Below are positions 28,160-36,676 of a stretch of 64,000 nucleotides of DNA, in pieces; the first letter of the stretch is position 1; each line of letters begins with the position of its first letter. Where the stretch lies: NCBI GenBank assembly GCA_036524675.1, contig DATDBU010000113.1:106812-170811 (forward strand), given 5' to 3'. Below the pieces are notes generated by a model, which was not told the origin of the DNA, made no database searches, and saw nothing but the letters and a program-made list of their open reading frames with translations. A program made the translations under genes and the position numbers. The stretch comes from DATDAW01 sp036524675. Its GTDB lineage: Bacteria > Verrucomicrobiota > Verrucomicrobiia > Chthoniobacterales > DASVRZ01.

Positions 28160-28999
28160 TCAGGCCCTTACATTGAGTCTTCCCAGCAATCCGTGTTTCG
28201 GCGCGAAAACGAAGGTCAAAAGAAACAAAATCGCCTGCAAAGTGACGACACATCCGCCCGTCGCACCGTCAAAAAAGTAACTCGCGTAAACGCCAATTGC
28301 CGCAGTGCTGCCACCGATGCCACACGAAATCAGCAACATTCTGCCAAATCGGTCTGTGAGCAGGTAAGCCGTCGCGCCGGGAATCACCAAAACTGCTACA
28401 ACCAGCGCCGCACCCACGGTTTGCAGTGCCGAAACCGCCATCGCTGCGAGCAGCGTCAAGAGCAGCACGTGCATCCGCCGTACGGGTAGACCCAGCGCCT
28501 GCGCCTGGTTGGGATCAAAGCAGAAAAGCATGAGATCGCGCCATTTAAAGATCAACACCACCAGGCAGACGGCCGAAACGATCACCACCTGCCATACATC
28601 CTCCATCGCGATTCCAAGGATGTTGCCGAAAATAATGCTTTTCAGATCCACCTGGCTCGGGAACAGGGAAATAAGTAGTAATCCCGCCGCAAAGAATGCC
28701 GTAAAAACGATTCCGATCACGGCGTCCTCGCGCACCGGTGTCTTCATTTTCACGATCGCCATCGCGCCCGCCGCGAGAAGCCCTGACGTAAATGCTCCCA
28801 ATGCGAATGGGAATCCCGCCAGATACGCCACGGCTACGCCAGGAACGACCGCATGCGACAGCGCATCTCCCATCAACGACCAGCCTTTTAGCGTCACGAA
28901 CCCCGAGAGCAGCCCGCAAACCGCCCCAATGAGCGTGCTCACCCACATCGCGGTGAACATGTAATCGTATTCGAATGGCGTGAACCAGGTGGAGTCCAT
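28160..28999 (-). CDS. mntC: Manganese ABC transporter, first permease
   Basis: 279 aa, ABC-3 permease with the same signature (GWSLMGDALSHAVVPGVAVAY) and terminal SYFFDGATGGCVV. It lies 64 bases after the ATPase gene and 12 before the second permease. The order binding protein, ATPase, permease, permease is that of mntABCD/sitABCD operons. Confidence 0.9.
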   Translation of the reverse strand: MDSTWFTPFEYDYMFTAMWVSTLIGAVCGLLSGFVTLKGWSLMGDALSHAVVPGVAVAYLAGFPFALGAFTSGLLAAGAMAIVKMKTPVREDAVIGIVFTAFFAAGLLLISLFPSQVDLKSIIFGNILGIAMEDVWQVVIVSAVCLVVLIFKWRDLMLFCFDPNQAQALGLPVRRMHVLLLTLLAAMAVSALQTVGAALVVAVLVIPGATAYLLTDRFGRMLLISCGIGGSTAAIGVYASYFFDGATGGCVVTLQAILFLLTFVFAPKHGLLGRLNVRA

Positions 29000-29063
29000 G
29001 GGCTTCAGATTGAATGGCCGGCATAGACTGTGATGCCACCAGAAGGTTCAACCATCGGGAAGC

Positions 29064-29954
29064 TCAAGCCTCCTCCTTCTCCCGCTCCGAAATCAGAGCC
29101 TCATGGCCCGCGCGTTCACGGTATTCGAGGTGACCAGCGCGCCCAAGAACTAGGGGACTTTCGTCGTCGGTAAGCACCATCACTTCGCGTCCGTCGTGCG
29201 CCTGCACCGTTGACCGCTGCAGATCGAAATGGCGCAATGCACCACCAAACGCGGCTTCCAAATTCTTCGCAGTGAAAACTTTCTCGGTCGGTCCATAAGC
29301 CAGCACGGTCCGATTGATCAGCACGACTTGATCGCAGAATTCCGGCACGGATCCCAAATTGTGTGTCGACACCAAAATCAGACGACCTTCCGCGCGGAGT
29401 TCACGCAGTAAGCCGATAATGGCTTCCTCCGTTTTTACGTCGACACCCGTAAACGGCTCATCCAGAAGGATTAATCGCCCTTCTTGCGCAAGAGCGCGTG
29501 CCACAAAAACGCGCTTTTTTTGCCCGCCGGACAGCTCACCGATCTGTCGGTCTCGGTATTCCCAAAGCCCCACGCGTTTCAGGCTTTGTTCGACGGCGTG
29601 TCTATCTTCCGCTCGCGGGATACGCAAAAAATTCATGTATCCGTAACGTCCCATCATCACTACGTCGCGGACGCTCACGGGGAAACTCCAGTCCACCTCC
29701 TCACTTTGCGGCACATAAGCAACCCAGCTTTTCCGCTGGGCCTCTCGCGCTGGGCTGCCAGCGATCCTGACATGACCGCGCGTCGGCGGCACAAACCCCA
29801 TCAAAGCCTTGAAGAGCGTGGATTTCCCGGCCCCATTGACACCAACAAGCGCACAAATGGTTCCCCCGATGAGACTTACATTTGCATCCACAAGCGCGGT
29901 GTGCCCGTTCGGATACGTAACAGTCAGATTTTCAGCTTCGAGGGAGAGTTTCAT
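29064..29954 (-). CDS. mntB: Manganese ABC transporter, ATPase
   Basis: 296 aa. Walker A GVNGAGKST, the ABC signature LSGGQKKR, Walker B LILLDEPFTGVD and the switch His in VSTHNLG are all present. About 45 residues beyond the usual domain end (MVLTDDESPLVLGRAGH and after) form a hydrophilic tail. It overlaps the binding-protein gene by four bases (ATGA). Confidence 0.93.
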   Translation of the reverse strand: MKLSLEAENLTVTYPNGHTALVDANVSLIGGTICALVGVNGAGKSTLFKALMGFVPPTRGHVRIAGSPAREAQRKSWVAYVPQSEEVDWSFPVSVRDVVMMGRYGYMNFLRIPRAEDRHAVEQSLKRVGLWEYRDRQIGELSGGQKKRVFVARALAQEGRLILLDEPFTGVDVKTEEAIIGLLRELRAEGRLILVSTHNLGSVPEFCDQVVLINRTVLAYGPTEKVFTAKNLEAAFGGALRHFDLQRSTVQAHDGREVMVLTDDESPLVLGRAGHLEYRERAGHEALISEREKEEA

Positions 29955-30850
29955 CGCTTCCCGTTCTGAAACGCCTTTACGATTGCTGCTGCATTGACTT
30001 CCAGCAGTTTGAGATACGTCGGCGCCGGTCCATTGCCATTGGTCAATGAATCGACATACAACACTCCGCCGTACGTGGCGCCGGTTTCACGCGCAACCTG
30101 TTTTGCCGGCTTGTCGCTTACCGTGCTCTCGGAAAAAACAACCGGAATGTCGTTCTGTTTGACCAGATCGATGACCCTTCGGACCTGTTGCGGTGTGCCC
30201 TGGGCGTCGGCATTGATCGGCCACAAGTACAACTGCTTCATTCCATAGTCGCGGCACAGGTACGAGAACGCCCCTTCGCTCGAAACAAGCCAGCGCTGCG
30301 CTTCGGGGATTTGGCCCAGCTCGGCGCGAACGGGACCATCCAATGCCTTTATTTTTTCGATATAGGCAGCTGCATTCGAGTTATAAGCGGGTGCATTCGC
30401 GGGATCGAGTTGCACAAGAGCCTTGCGGATATTTTCCACGTAAATCACCGCATTTGCGGGCGACATCCACGCATGCGGATTGGGTTTTCCAGTATAAGGG
30501 CCCTCAGTAATACCCATCGGTTCAATTCCTTCCGTGATCGTGGCACTCGGAACGTGCTTCAGATTCTCAAAAAACTTCTCAAACCAGCGCTCGAGATTCA
30601 GCCCGTTCCATAAGACAAGATCTGCGCGTTGGGCCTTGACGATGTCCTGTGGCGTCGGCTCGTAGCCGTGGATCTCTGCCCCGGGTTTCGTGATCGAATC
30701 CACGTCAGCCCTGTCTCCCGCCACGTTGCGCGCCATGTCGGCAAGGATGGTGAAGGTGGTCAGGACGCGTTTCTTTTCTGTGGCAAAGGCTGGAAGCGCC
30801 ATCAGGAAACTGGCGGTGAGAACAAGGGCAAATCTCAAAAATTTAGACAC
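29951..30850 (-). CDS. mntA: Manganese-binding periplasmic protein
   Basis: 299 aa, cluster A-I (ZnuA/TroA/MntA) solute-binding protein starting at GTG 30850, with a signal peptide ending PAFA. The ligands are His in EIHGYEPTPQD, His in NPHAWMSP, Glu in VSSEGAFSYL and Asp in YVDSLTNG. Glu at the third place and no His-rich loop point to Mn/Fe rather than Zn. First gene of mntABCD. Its start codon lies inside one of two matching palindromes, consistent with repression by the divergent MntR. Confidence 0.92.
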   Translation of the reverse strand: MSKFLRFALVLTASFLMALPAFATEKKRVLTTFTILADMARNVAGDRADVDSITKPGAEIHGYEPTPQDIVKAQRADLVLWNGLNLERWFEKFFENLKHVPSATITEGIEPMGITEGPYTGKPNPHAWMSPANAVIYVENIRKALVQLDPANAPAYNSNAAAYIEKIKALDGPVRAELGQIPEAQRWLVSSEGAFSYLCRDYGMKQLYLWPINADAQGTPQQVRRVIDLVKQNDIPVVFSESTVSDKPAKQVARETGATYGGVLYVDSLTNGNGPAPTYLKLLEVNAAAIVKAFQNGKR

Positions 30851-30857
30851 GGCTAAA
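30842..30857. promoter_or_regulatory. Probable MntR operator 2
   Basis: TTTAG-N6-CTAAA, a palindrome with the same arms and the same six-base spacer as the stronger site at 30871. It covers the mntA start codon, so binding would block initiation of mntABCD. Shorter arms (5 bp) make it the weaker site. Confidence 0.55.
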
Positions 30858-30870
30858 CTTTGTAGCTAAT

Positions 30871-30896
30871 GAAATTTTAGGCGCAACTAAAATTTC
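30871..30896. promoter_or_regulatory. Probable MntR operator 1
   Basis: A perfect palindrome with 10-bp arms (GAAATTTTAG and CTAAAATTTC) around GCGCAA, lying in the 92-base gap between divergent mntA and mntR. AT-rich dyads of this type are bound by DtxR/MntR-family repressors. Location suggests control of mntABCD and autoregulation of mntR. Confidence 0.75.
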
Positions 30897-30942
30897 TCGT
30901 ATTTGCAAAACTCGCGTCCGCTGTCACACTGCTTGAACCGCC

Positions 30943-31389
30943 GTGTCATCCCCTTCCCTTTCCGCACATTCACCTGGCTCGACTCCTACTTCCGCACGGG
31001 AAGATTACTTGGAATGCATTCTGCAATTGATCCAACAAAAAGGTTACGCCCGAGCCGTCGATATCGCGGCAAATCTTGGGATCGCACAGGCCAGCGTCAC
31101 GAACATGACCCAGCGCCTGGATGCTGAAGGCTTGCTGCGCTACGAAAAGTACCGTGGCGTCACTCTTACGCCCACAGGTGAAAAATTGGCCCGGGGAGTG
31201 ATTCAGCGTCACGACATTCTGGCCCGGCTTTTACGTCATTTCGAAATCGACGAAGCCACGATCCATCGGGACGTGGAAGGAATGGAGCACCACATCAGCC
31301 GGCAAACGTTACGCGTGCTAACAGCGTTGACCGAGGAACTTGATCGCAGCCCTGAATTGGTCGAGCGCCTTAAGACGACGGTGAAATAA
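30943..31389 (+). CDS. mntR: Manganese-responsive repressor MntR
   Basis: 148 aa starting at GTG. Winged helix-turn-helix (ARAVDIAANLGIAQASVTNM, then YEKYRGVTLTPTGE) and a dimer domain with VEGMEHHIS. The Mn ligands of B. subtilis MntR have counterparts: Asp and Glu in EDYLE, His in QRHDIL, and the Glu/Glu/His of EGMEHH. There is no SH3 domain, as in MntR and unlike DtxR/IdeR. It lies divergent from mntABCD with palindromes between them. Confidence 0.93.
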   Translation: MSSPSLSAHSPGSTPTSAREDYLECILQLIQQKGYARAVDIAANLGIAQASVTNMTQRLDAEGLLRYEKYRGVTLTPTGEKLARGVIQRHDILARLLRHFEIDEATIHRDVEGMEHHISRQTLRVLTALTEELDRSPELVERLKTTVK

Positions 31390-31455
31390 GGACCTCCAGG
31401 CAAGCAGCGAACCGCAGCCCGGCAATCCCGCGCCGATGCGCAGATCATCTTGCCT

Positions 31456-31990
31456 CTACTCTCGATTCACACGCTCGGGATCATCCGGTTCGATGTGGAC
31501 CAGCACATCGGTAACGAGGCCGTTTTTTTTGATTCCTGATAGCATCTTTAACTTCGTGCGTCGCTTCGATGATGAAATGCATCCGCTGTAACAGCGCCGC
31601 TGCCTGCTTCATGCCCTCCGCGCTTCATCACGCGATAAATCGCTTCCTTCACGAAATAACGGAAAGCAATGTTAGGAGCGTAAACGGTGCCGACGCGTGC
31701 TGCGGGATCAACACTTCGCGCACCGACAGAATTCCGATAAAAACGGTGAGCACCAGCACAAACAAAGAAATTAGGAATGCCGCCAGCGGCTCGGCCTTCC
31801 CATGTCCGTGCGGATGCCCCCGATCTGCAGGCACGGCCGCGACCTTGACCCCATGCCAGGTAAGGAGGTCACGTCAATCGATGACTCCACGCCATCCGCG
31901 ATGAGCGCGTAGGAATTTCCGATAATACCGGAGGCGATTTTCACAACCGCTAGTGCGCCGCTTAAAAAATGCCCCGCAGCACCACATCCG
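31456..31990 (-). pseudogene. Decayed cation diffusion facilitator (CDF) metal exporter
   Basis: Pieces of a CDF protein follow each other in different frames. First is GALAVVKIASGIIGNSYALI and ADGVESSIDVTSL (about 31855-31965). After a shift come TWHGVKVAA, the HPHGHGKAEPLAAF motif and the helix LISLFVLVLTVFIGILS (31650-31850). A second shift gives AVTADAFHHRSDA (about 31560-31645). The last part, VLVHIEPDDPERVNRE, ends at TAG 31456-31458. Between the last two pieces most of helices 5 and 6 and the start of the cytoplasmic domain are missing. At least two shifts and one deletion make it non-functional. Next to mntR it may once have exported Mn. Confidence 0.8.
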
Positions 31991-32116
31991 CAGCTGTTTC
32001 AAGCGGGCACCGGCGAGGGCGGGGCCACTGCGAAAAGGGTGCAGAAATTTTTTTGAGTTTTTTGAATCTGAACTCACGAGTCGCCGCATCTCATCAGACA
32101 GAAACGGATTACTATT

Positions 32117-32467
32117 ATGAAAAAACTCGCCATCTCTCTCTTCACTTCGATCAGCCTCCTCATCATCGCGTTTGCGGCTGCCAGTCACATGTCAATCGCC
32201 ACCAATGTAGTCGCACCGCTGCGCGATTGGCCTGCGTTTAAAGCCGTTACCTGGGTCTACAACGAATTCCCGGCTCGCCCCGAATTCCTCCTGCCGCTTA
32301 TCTTCCTCACCGCAATGATTGCCATCGTTGGCATCGCCGCCCATCATCTGCGCGAAGACCAACGCCTGAATGAACTCAGCGACATCAGCACCCGCAACAT
32401 CAAACGCGTCGTCCGCCGGCCCAAAATCCGCCGGGTTAGCGGGCGACTCGTTCCGGCTAGAGCTTAG
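32117..32467 (+). CDS. Small membrane protein of unknown function
   Basis: 116 aa with two hydrophobic helices (ISLFTSISLLIIAFAAASH and FLLPLIFLTAMIAIVGIAAH) and a basic C-terminus (RNIKRVVRRPKIRRVSGR), which would sit in the cytoplasm. No family recognised. It precedes the sigma-factor group with a gap of 55 bases and could be part of it. Confidence 0.5.
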   Translation: MKKLAISLFTSISLLIIAFAAASHMSIATNVVAPLRDWPAFKAVTWVYNEFPARPEFLLPLIFLTAMIAIVGIAAHHLREDQRLNELSDISTRNIKRVVRRPKIRRVSGRLVPARA

Positions 32468-32522
32468 TCCGGTCCCTCAACGGGGAACCATGTCATCCAT
32501 CTTGCGACACCGTCGCTGTTTC

Positions 32523-33236
32523 ATGAACATTCGCCACATTCCCAAACTGATCGCAGTCGGAGCTTCCGCCGTATTTCTTATTCACGCGGTCGCTCAAAAC
32601 TCCGATCCAAGTCCAAGCCCGCAACTGGAACCGCAAAAAATCACGTCGCCGGAGCCGCCCGAGAAGGTCATCGAGCGAGCAAGGGCCGAAGTTGAACGGG
32701 CTGAAGCGATAGCCGAAAAAGCTCGGGCTGAAGCGGAAAAGTTGAAATTGCAGCCGCTGGCTCCGGTCAAAGACGGCCACACCGTCAGCCGCGAAAAAGG
32801 ATTCCCATTTGTCCGTATCGAAGACGACGGCAGCGAGGCGAAAAACGAAGACGAACGCATTCTCGAATTGCTCTTTCCCGTCATAATCGTCGCAATTGTT
32901 TTCGCGTGTCCTGTCTTTCTCATCGCGCTCATTCTGGGATATCGCGTCTGGAAAAATCGCCAGCTTCACAAGACGATCCAGACCCTCGTCGAAAAAGGGC
33001 AGCCCATCCCGCAGGAATTACTCGCCACGAGCGGCAAAGCTATCGGGTCAAAACCCCCGCCCTCAAACAAATCCGACCGGCGCAAAGGCATCATCTGGAC
33101 GTGCGTCGGAGGAGGTCTTACAATGTTTTTTCTTCTCAGTGATGGACCCAAAGGGCTCGGGTTCATTCCGCTTGCAATCGGAATCGGATATCTTCTGGTT
33201 GCCAAATTCGCACCTCGCGGCCCCGATGAACTTTGA
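32523..33236 (+). CDS. DUF6249-like membrane protein upstream of an ECF sigma factor
   Basis: 237 aa from ATG 32523: a signal-like N-terminus (LIAVGASAVFLIHAVAQ), a charged Ala/Glu/Arg helix (ARAEVERAEAIAEKARAEAE) in the periplasm, a central membrane helix (LFPVIIVAIVFACPVFLIAL), then the motif YRVWKNRQLHKTIQTLVEKG with QPIPQELL, and two C-terminal helices. This layout resembles DUF6249-type proteins that commonly sit beside ECF sigma genes. The function is unknown; a regulatory or sensing role is inferred from context. Confidence 0.6.
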   Translation: MNIRHIPKLIAVGASAVFLIHAVAQNSDPSPSPQLEPQKITSPEPPEKVIERARAEVERAEAIAEKARAEAEKLKLQPLAPVKDGHTVSREKGFPFVRIEDDGSEAKNEDERILELLFPVIIVAIVFACPVFLIALILGYRVWKNRQLHKTIQTLVEKGQPIPQELLATSGKAIGSKPPPSNKSDRRKGIIWTCVGGGLTMFFLLSDGPKGLGFIPLAIGIGYLLVAKFAPRGPDEL

Positions 33237-33248
33237 TACAACACCGAC

Positions 33249-33776
33249 GTGTCTGCGCCTGACAGCGACCTCATTACCCGGGTCCTTGTTGCCAACGATC
33301 ACCATGCCTTCGCCGAGCTTGTACGCCGCCATCAGTCTGCCGTCCGCGGACTTTTGCGAAAACTAACAAACGGAGACTTTGCCATGGCCGATGACTTTGC
33401 ACAGGAGACCTTTCTGAGAGCTTTCCAGAACATGGGAAGCTTTCGCGGTGCGTCACAATTTTCCACCTGGCTCTATCGCATCGCTTACAACGTCTTCCGC
33501 GACAGCAACCGGCGCATCAAGGAGACAGTGGGGATCGATGAAGCGCAGGCCGCGCAAATCCCCGCCCCCGTCGAAACCGACGCCGGACTCAAACAGGATC
33601 TGGAGGCCGCCATGTCCCGATTGACCGCCCCCGAGCGGGAGAGTATTCTTCTCTGCTATCAATCCGGCATGTCACACGAAGAAGCGTCCGAAACCATGCG
33701 CATCCCGGTCGGCACCGTGAAAACCCACATTTTGCGTGGCAAAGAAAAACTCCGCGCTTTCCTGAACAGGTCCTGA
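33249..33776 (+). CDS. ECF-family RNA polymerase sigma factor
   Basis: 175 aa, GTG start. Region 2 (HHAFAELVRRHQSAVRGLLR, DFAQETFLRAFQN, FSTWLYRIAYNVFRD) binds the -10 element. Region 4 (LTAPERESILLCYQSGMSHE, GTVKTHILRGKEKLR) is the -35-binding helix-turn-helix. Twelve bases separate it from the upstream membrane protein gene and 31 from the likely anti-sigma gene. Target promoters were not identified. Confidence 0.92.
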   Translation: MSAPDSDLITRVLVANDHHAFAELVRRHQSAVRGLLRKLTNGDFAMADDFAQETFLRAFQNMGSFRGASQFSTWLYRIAYNVFRDSNRRIKETVGIDEAQAAQIPAPVETDAGLKQDLEAAMSRLTAPERESILLCYQSGMSHEEASETMRIPVGTVKTHILRGKEKLRAFLNRS

Positions 33777-33807
33777 TCCCGAGCCGTCAGAAAACACACT
33801 GATTTCG

Positions 33808-34155
33808 ATGACTGAAAATCCTCAAGACAAAGACTGGCTGGACGAGATGCTCGCGGAAGAGCCAGAATACATTCACGACGTTGGATTTACGTCACGTGTA
33901 ATAGCCTCTCTTCCCCAGAAGAGCACTCACAATGTTCGCACCTTGGCTACGCGACGGATCATTCTGAGTCTGTCGGTCCTGTTCGCGGTCGTTGCAGGGT
34001 TGATAAGCCTGCCACCTGAGCAAGAAATTGGTCGCTGGGCCCGTATTGCCACTAATTCCGCCATCGCCAGTCCCATGCTGGCAATCGCCGTCATTTTCGC
34101 GGCCGGACTCACAGTCATCTCCGCCTCCCTTTTCTGGGTCGTACGCGAAGAATAA
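33808..34155 (+). CDS. Probable membrane anti-sigma-type partner
   Basis: 115 aa: an acidic N-terminal segment (DKDWLDEMLAEEPEYIHDVG) followed by two transmembrane helices (IILSLSVLFAVVAGLISL and MLAIAVIFAAGLTVISASLFW). Position directly after an ECF sigma gene and this architecture suggest an anti-sigma or signal-transducing partner. No zinc-binding HxxxCxxC motif is present, so it is not a ZAS-type anti-sigma. Assignment rests mostly on context. Confidence 0.5.
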   Translation: MTENPQDKDWLDEMLAEEPEYIHDVGFTSRVIASLPQKSTHNVRTLATRRIILSLSVLFAVVAGLISLPPEQEIGRWARIATNSAIASPMLAIAVIFAAGLTVISASLFWVVREE

Positions 34156-34312
34156 GGCTCAAGCGCCGGTATTCACCGGATGCCTCGGAACCGCCGCTTC
34201 TTGAGATCGAAAATCTCGGACTATCCCAACGGGAGACCGTACACGAGGCAGCCGCCTGGATGATCCAAATGGACAATCCGAGGCGGCCGCTAATCGCGAT
34301 TTGACTTCTATG

Positions 34313-34888
34313 CTACGCGGTTCCGTCCGGTTCGTAGATAAATATGAGGTCCTGATCCATGCCTTTTGGATCGGTGGAGCGTTCGAAAACGAGGAGGTCC
34401 TCGGTTCCAATCATACAATGTTCCATCCCGGGCTCGAAATGGAACTGATCGCCTGGCGCAAGCGTTTGGACCGCAAGCGGCTGATCCGAGGCACGGCGGG
34501 AGAGGATAATCCCGGCTCCTTCCACAACTTCGAGCCGTTCATCTTTCTCGTCGTGTTTTTCCAGAGCAAGATAGCCACCCTTGCGGATGACGAGATATTT
34601 CTCAACACGCGGGTGCTCATGAACGGTCACGACTACCCCTCCCCACGGTGTCGGAATGATTCCGTCGCCACCCTTGGCAATTTGCTCCAGGAGCTCAGTA
34701 AATTTCGCGGACGTTTTCCCAACACCATTGGGAAAGGACTCGCCCCAGAGCCGGCATGCCTCGCGGCAGTACTGATTGAACGAGGCACGGGAATCAATCC
34801 GCGACTGCTTACTTAGCTGACCAGCCAGACCCGCAAAGGGTTTGGTGCCGGCCAGTTTTTCATGATTCAGATCAAATGTATCGCCCAT
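34313..34888 (-). CDS. Cupin protein next to a sugar permease
   Basis: 191 aa. The C-terminal half is a cupin: VHEHPRVEKYLVIRKGGYLA for box 1 and GDQFHFEPGMEHCMIG for box 2. The spacing recalls mannose-6-phosphate-isomerase-type and D-lyxose-isomerase-type cupins. The stop codon of the upstream permease is three bases from its ATG, so the two are an operon and the cupin probably acts on the imported sugar. The exact reaction is not assignable. Confidence 0.6.
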   Translation of the reverse strand: MGDTFDLNHEKLAGTKPFAGLAGQLSKQSRIDSRASFNQYCREACRLWGESFPNGVGKTSAKFTELLEQIAKGGDGIIPTPWGGVVVTVHEHPRVEKYLVIRKGGYLALEKHDEKDERLEVVEGAGIILSRRASDQPLAVQTLAPGDQFHFEPGMEHCMIGTEDLLVFERSTDPKGMDQDLIFIYEPDGTA

Positions 34889-34891
34889 AGT

Positions 34892-36274
34892 TTAGTGTCC
34901 TCCCGAAGCAGAAACACCTTGCATGCCAGAGTGACCGCTGAGTTTTGGCCACAGGAGTCCGTAGAGCGCGATAAATGCGAAGCAAAACAGCGGGACGATA
35001 AAACCGCGGGAAAGATCGTGTTTATCAGCAACGGCACCCATCACTTTTGGCAGCACAGCTCCACCCATGATGGCCATCACGATGTAGGACGAAGCCTTCT
35101 TCGCCCGTACACCAAGGCCAAAGATGCCCAGCGCAAAGATCGTCGGGAACATGATGGACATGAAGAAGTATGTCAAAAAGACGCTCACCACCGAAACCCA
35201 TCCCAGCTTTAAGAAAATCACGGCGCAAAGGGCGACGTTGATAACTCCGTAGAGGGCCAGAAGAGTGTGAGCATTCACCTTCCTCAAGATGGCAGTTCCA
35301 GCGAAACGGCCGACGAGAAAACACAAAAAGCCGAGCGAAGCAAGATTGGCTGCACCTTTATCGCTGAAGCCTAGATTGCCACTCTTGTGAATCTCAAACC
35401 AGCCAGAGAAAAAGCTGCCAGCGGGCGCCTCCCAAGACGCGGGAACCACGGGCGTTTGCGAGGTCATGTAATTGATGAAGAAGCTGAAAATCCCAGCCTG
35501 GGCAGCGACGTAGAAGAATTGAGCTGCGACCGCCATTACAAAATGCCCATGTGTCCAGATGGAGTGGGAGTAATTCGGTGAGGAGTCGTCGAGATGATAG
35601 TCGTCCTCCATTTTAATGTCGGGCACATCAGCGAAAAAGAAAACAACGGCCAAAAGAAGAACGCCTACCGCGATGGCAGCATAAGGAATCCAAAGCATTT
35701 CCGAACCAGTACTTTGGCCTGACGCGTCTTTGGAATAGAAGAACATGCCGCCAACAATGGGCCCCAGAAGCAAACCAATGCCGTTGCAGGACTGAGCGAG
35801 ATTGATGCGGGTCGCGGCGTGGTCAATCGGTCCCAGCACCGTCGTGTAGGGATTCGCAATCGTTTCAAGGAAGGTGAGCCCAGCGGCAATGATGCAAATG
35901 CCCAGCAGAAATGCCCAGAACTGAGCGATTTGTGTTGCTGGAATAAACCAGAATCCGCCTATCGCGACCATCACGAGACCTGTGATAATACCTCCCTTGT
36001 AACCCAGGCGGGTTGCCAGCCACCCTGCGGGGAGCGCCATCAGGAAGTAGCCCAGGTAGTGGGCGAACTGTACCCAGGCGGATTGGGCAAGAGAGAGATG
36101 GAGCTCCTGCTGGAAATGTTTATCCATCACATCAATCATCCCGTTGCAAAATCCCCAGAGAGCGAACAGCAACACGACAAGGATGAAGGTGACAAGGACA
36201 TTGCGGCCGTCGTTTGTAACGAACATGCCTTTCTGTTGGGTGGTTTTTACCACAGAGGATGGTTCTTGAAGCAT
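34892..36274 (-). CDS. Sugar:proton symporter of the FucP/FHS family
   Basis: 460 aa with 12 membrane helices. LLFALWGFCNGMIDVMDKHF (FHS N-terminal motif), the conserved LGYFLMALPAGWLATRLGYK and TFLETIANPYTTVLGP match fucose and glucose/galactose permeases of the major facilitator superfamily. It brings a hexose into the cytosol with protons. The substrate is not decided by sequence. Directly followed by a cupin gene that may isomerise the sugar. Confidence 0.85.
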   Translation of the reverse strand: MLQEPSSVVKTTQQKGMFVTNDGRNVLVTFILVVLLFALWGFCNGMIDVMDKHFQQELHLSLAQSAWVQFAHYLGYFLMALPAGWLATRLGYKGGIITGLVMVAIGGFWFIPATQIAQFWAFLLGICIIAAGLTFLETIANPYTTVLGPIDHAATRINLAQSCNGIGLLLGPIVGGMFFYSKDASGQSTGSEMLWIPYAAIAVGVLLLAVVFFFADVPDIKMEDDYHLDDSSPNYSHSIWTHGHFVMAVAAQFFYVAAQAGIFSFFINYMTSQTPVVPASWEAPAGSFFSGWFEIHKSGNLGFSDKGAANLASLGFLCFLVGRFAGTAILRKVNAHTLLALYGVINVALCAVIFLKLGWVSVVSVFLTYFFMSIMFPTIFALGIFGLGVRAKKASSYIVMAIMGGAVLPKVMGAVADKHDLSRGFIVPLFCFAFIALYGLLWPKLSGHSGMQGVSASGGH

Positions 36275-36475
36275 GGCTCTTTGTTATTGAGGTTTGATAC
36301 GCCGGAGGCTCGGAAGTTTTGGTTGAAATGTCAGGCCTTTTTTAACCCATCTTAACGGGCCCTTTTGAATCGCCACCCGCGCCTTTAACACCAGCGCGAG
36401 ATGCCTTTACTGGACGGCTGGGACGCATCCTGGCATGGAGCAGGCGAGGCCGTCGAGCGGTTTCTCAAGATGTTG

Positions 36476-36631
36476 CTATCTAACGACTTGCTCCCTCTTC
36501 TCCGGGCGGGAAGGCAATGCGCGGATCTGGTCGTCCGGGATGCTCTTTTTGATGAGATACCAAACCGTCGCCGCAAGCACCAAGGAAACGATTTTAATCT
36601 GCCAGTTGTGCGTGAATATACGTTTAAACAT
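36476..36631 (-). CDS. CdaR/YbbR-like mini membrane protein
   Basis: 51 codons starting ATG at 36631 (MFKRIFTHNW) and ending TAG at 36476-36478. The sequence NWQIKIVSLVLAATVWYLI matches the N-terminal membrane segment of YbbR/CdaR, the protein that binds and regulates the diadenylate cyclase. None of the extracytoplasmic YbbR repeats follow. It lies 45 bases after the cyclase gene, exactly where cdaR is found in many genomes. It could be a natural mini regulator or the stump of a truncated cdaR. Confidence 0.6.
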   Translation of the reverse strand: MFKRIFTHNWQIKIVSLVLAATVWYLIKKSIPDDQIRALPSRPEKREQVVR

Positions 36632-36676
36632 GGGATCCGCGCCGCGAAGCACCCATTCCGGTGCCTTCGTGAATTT

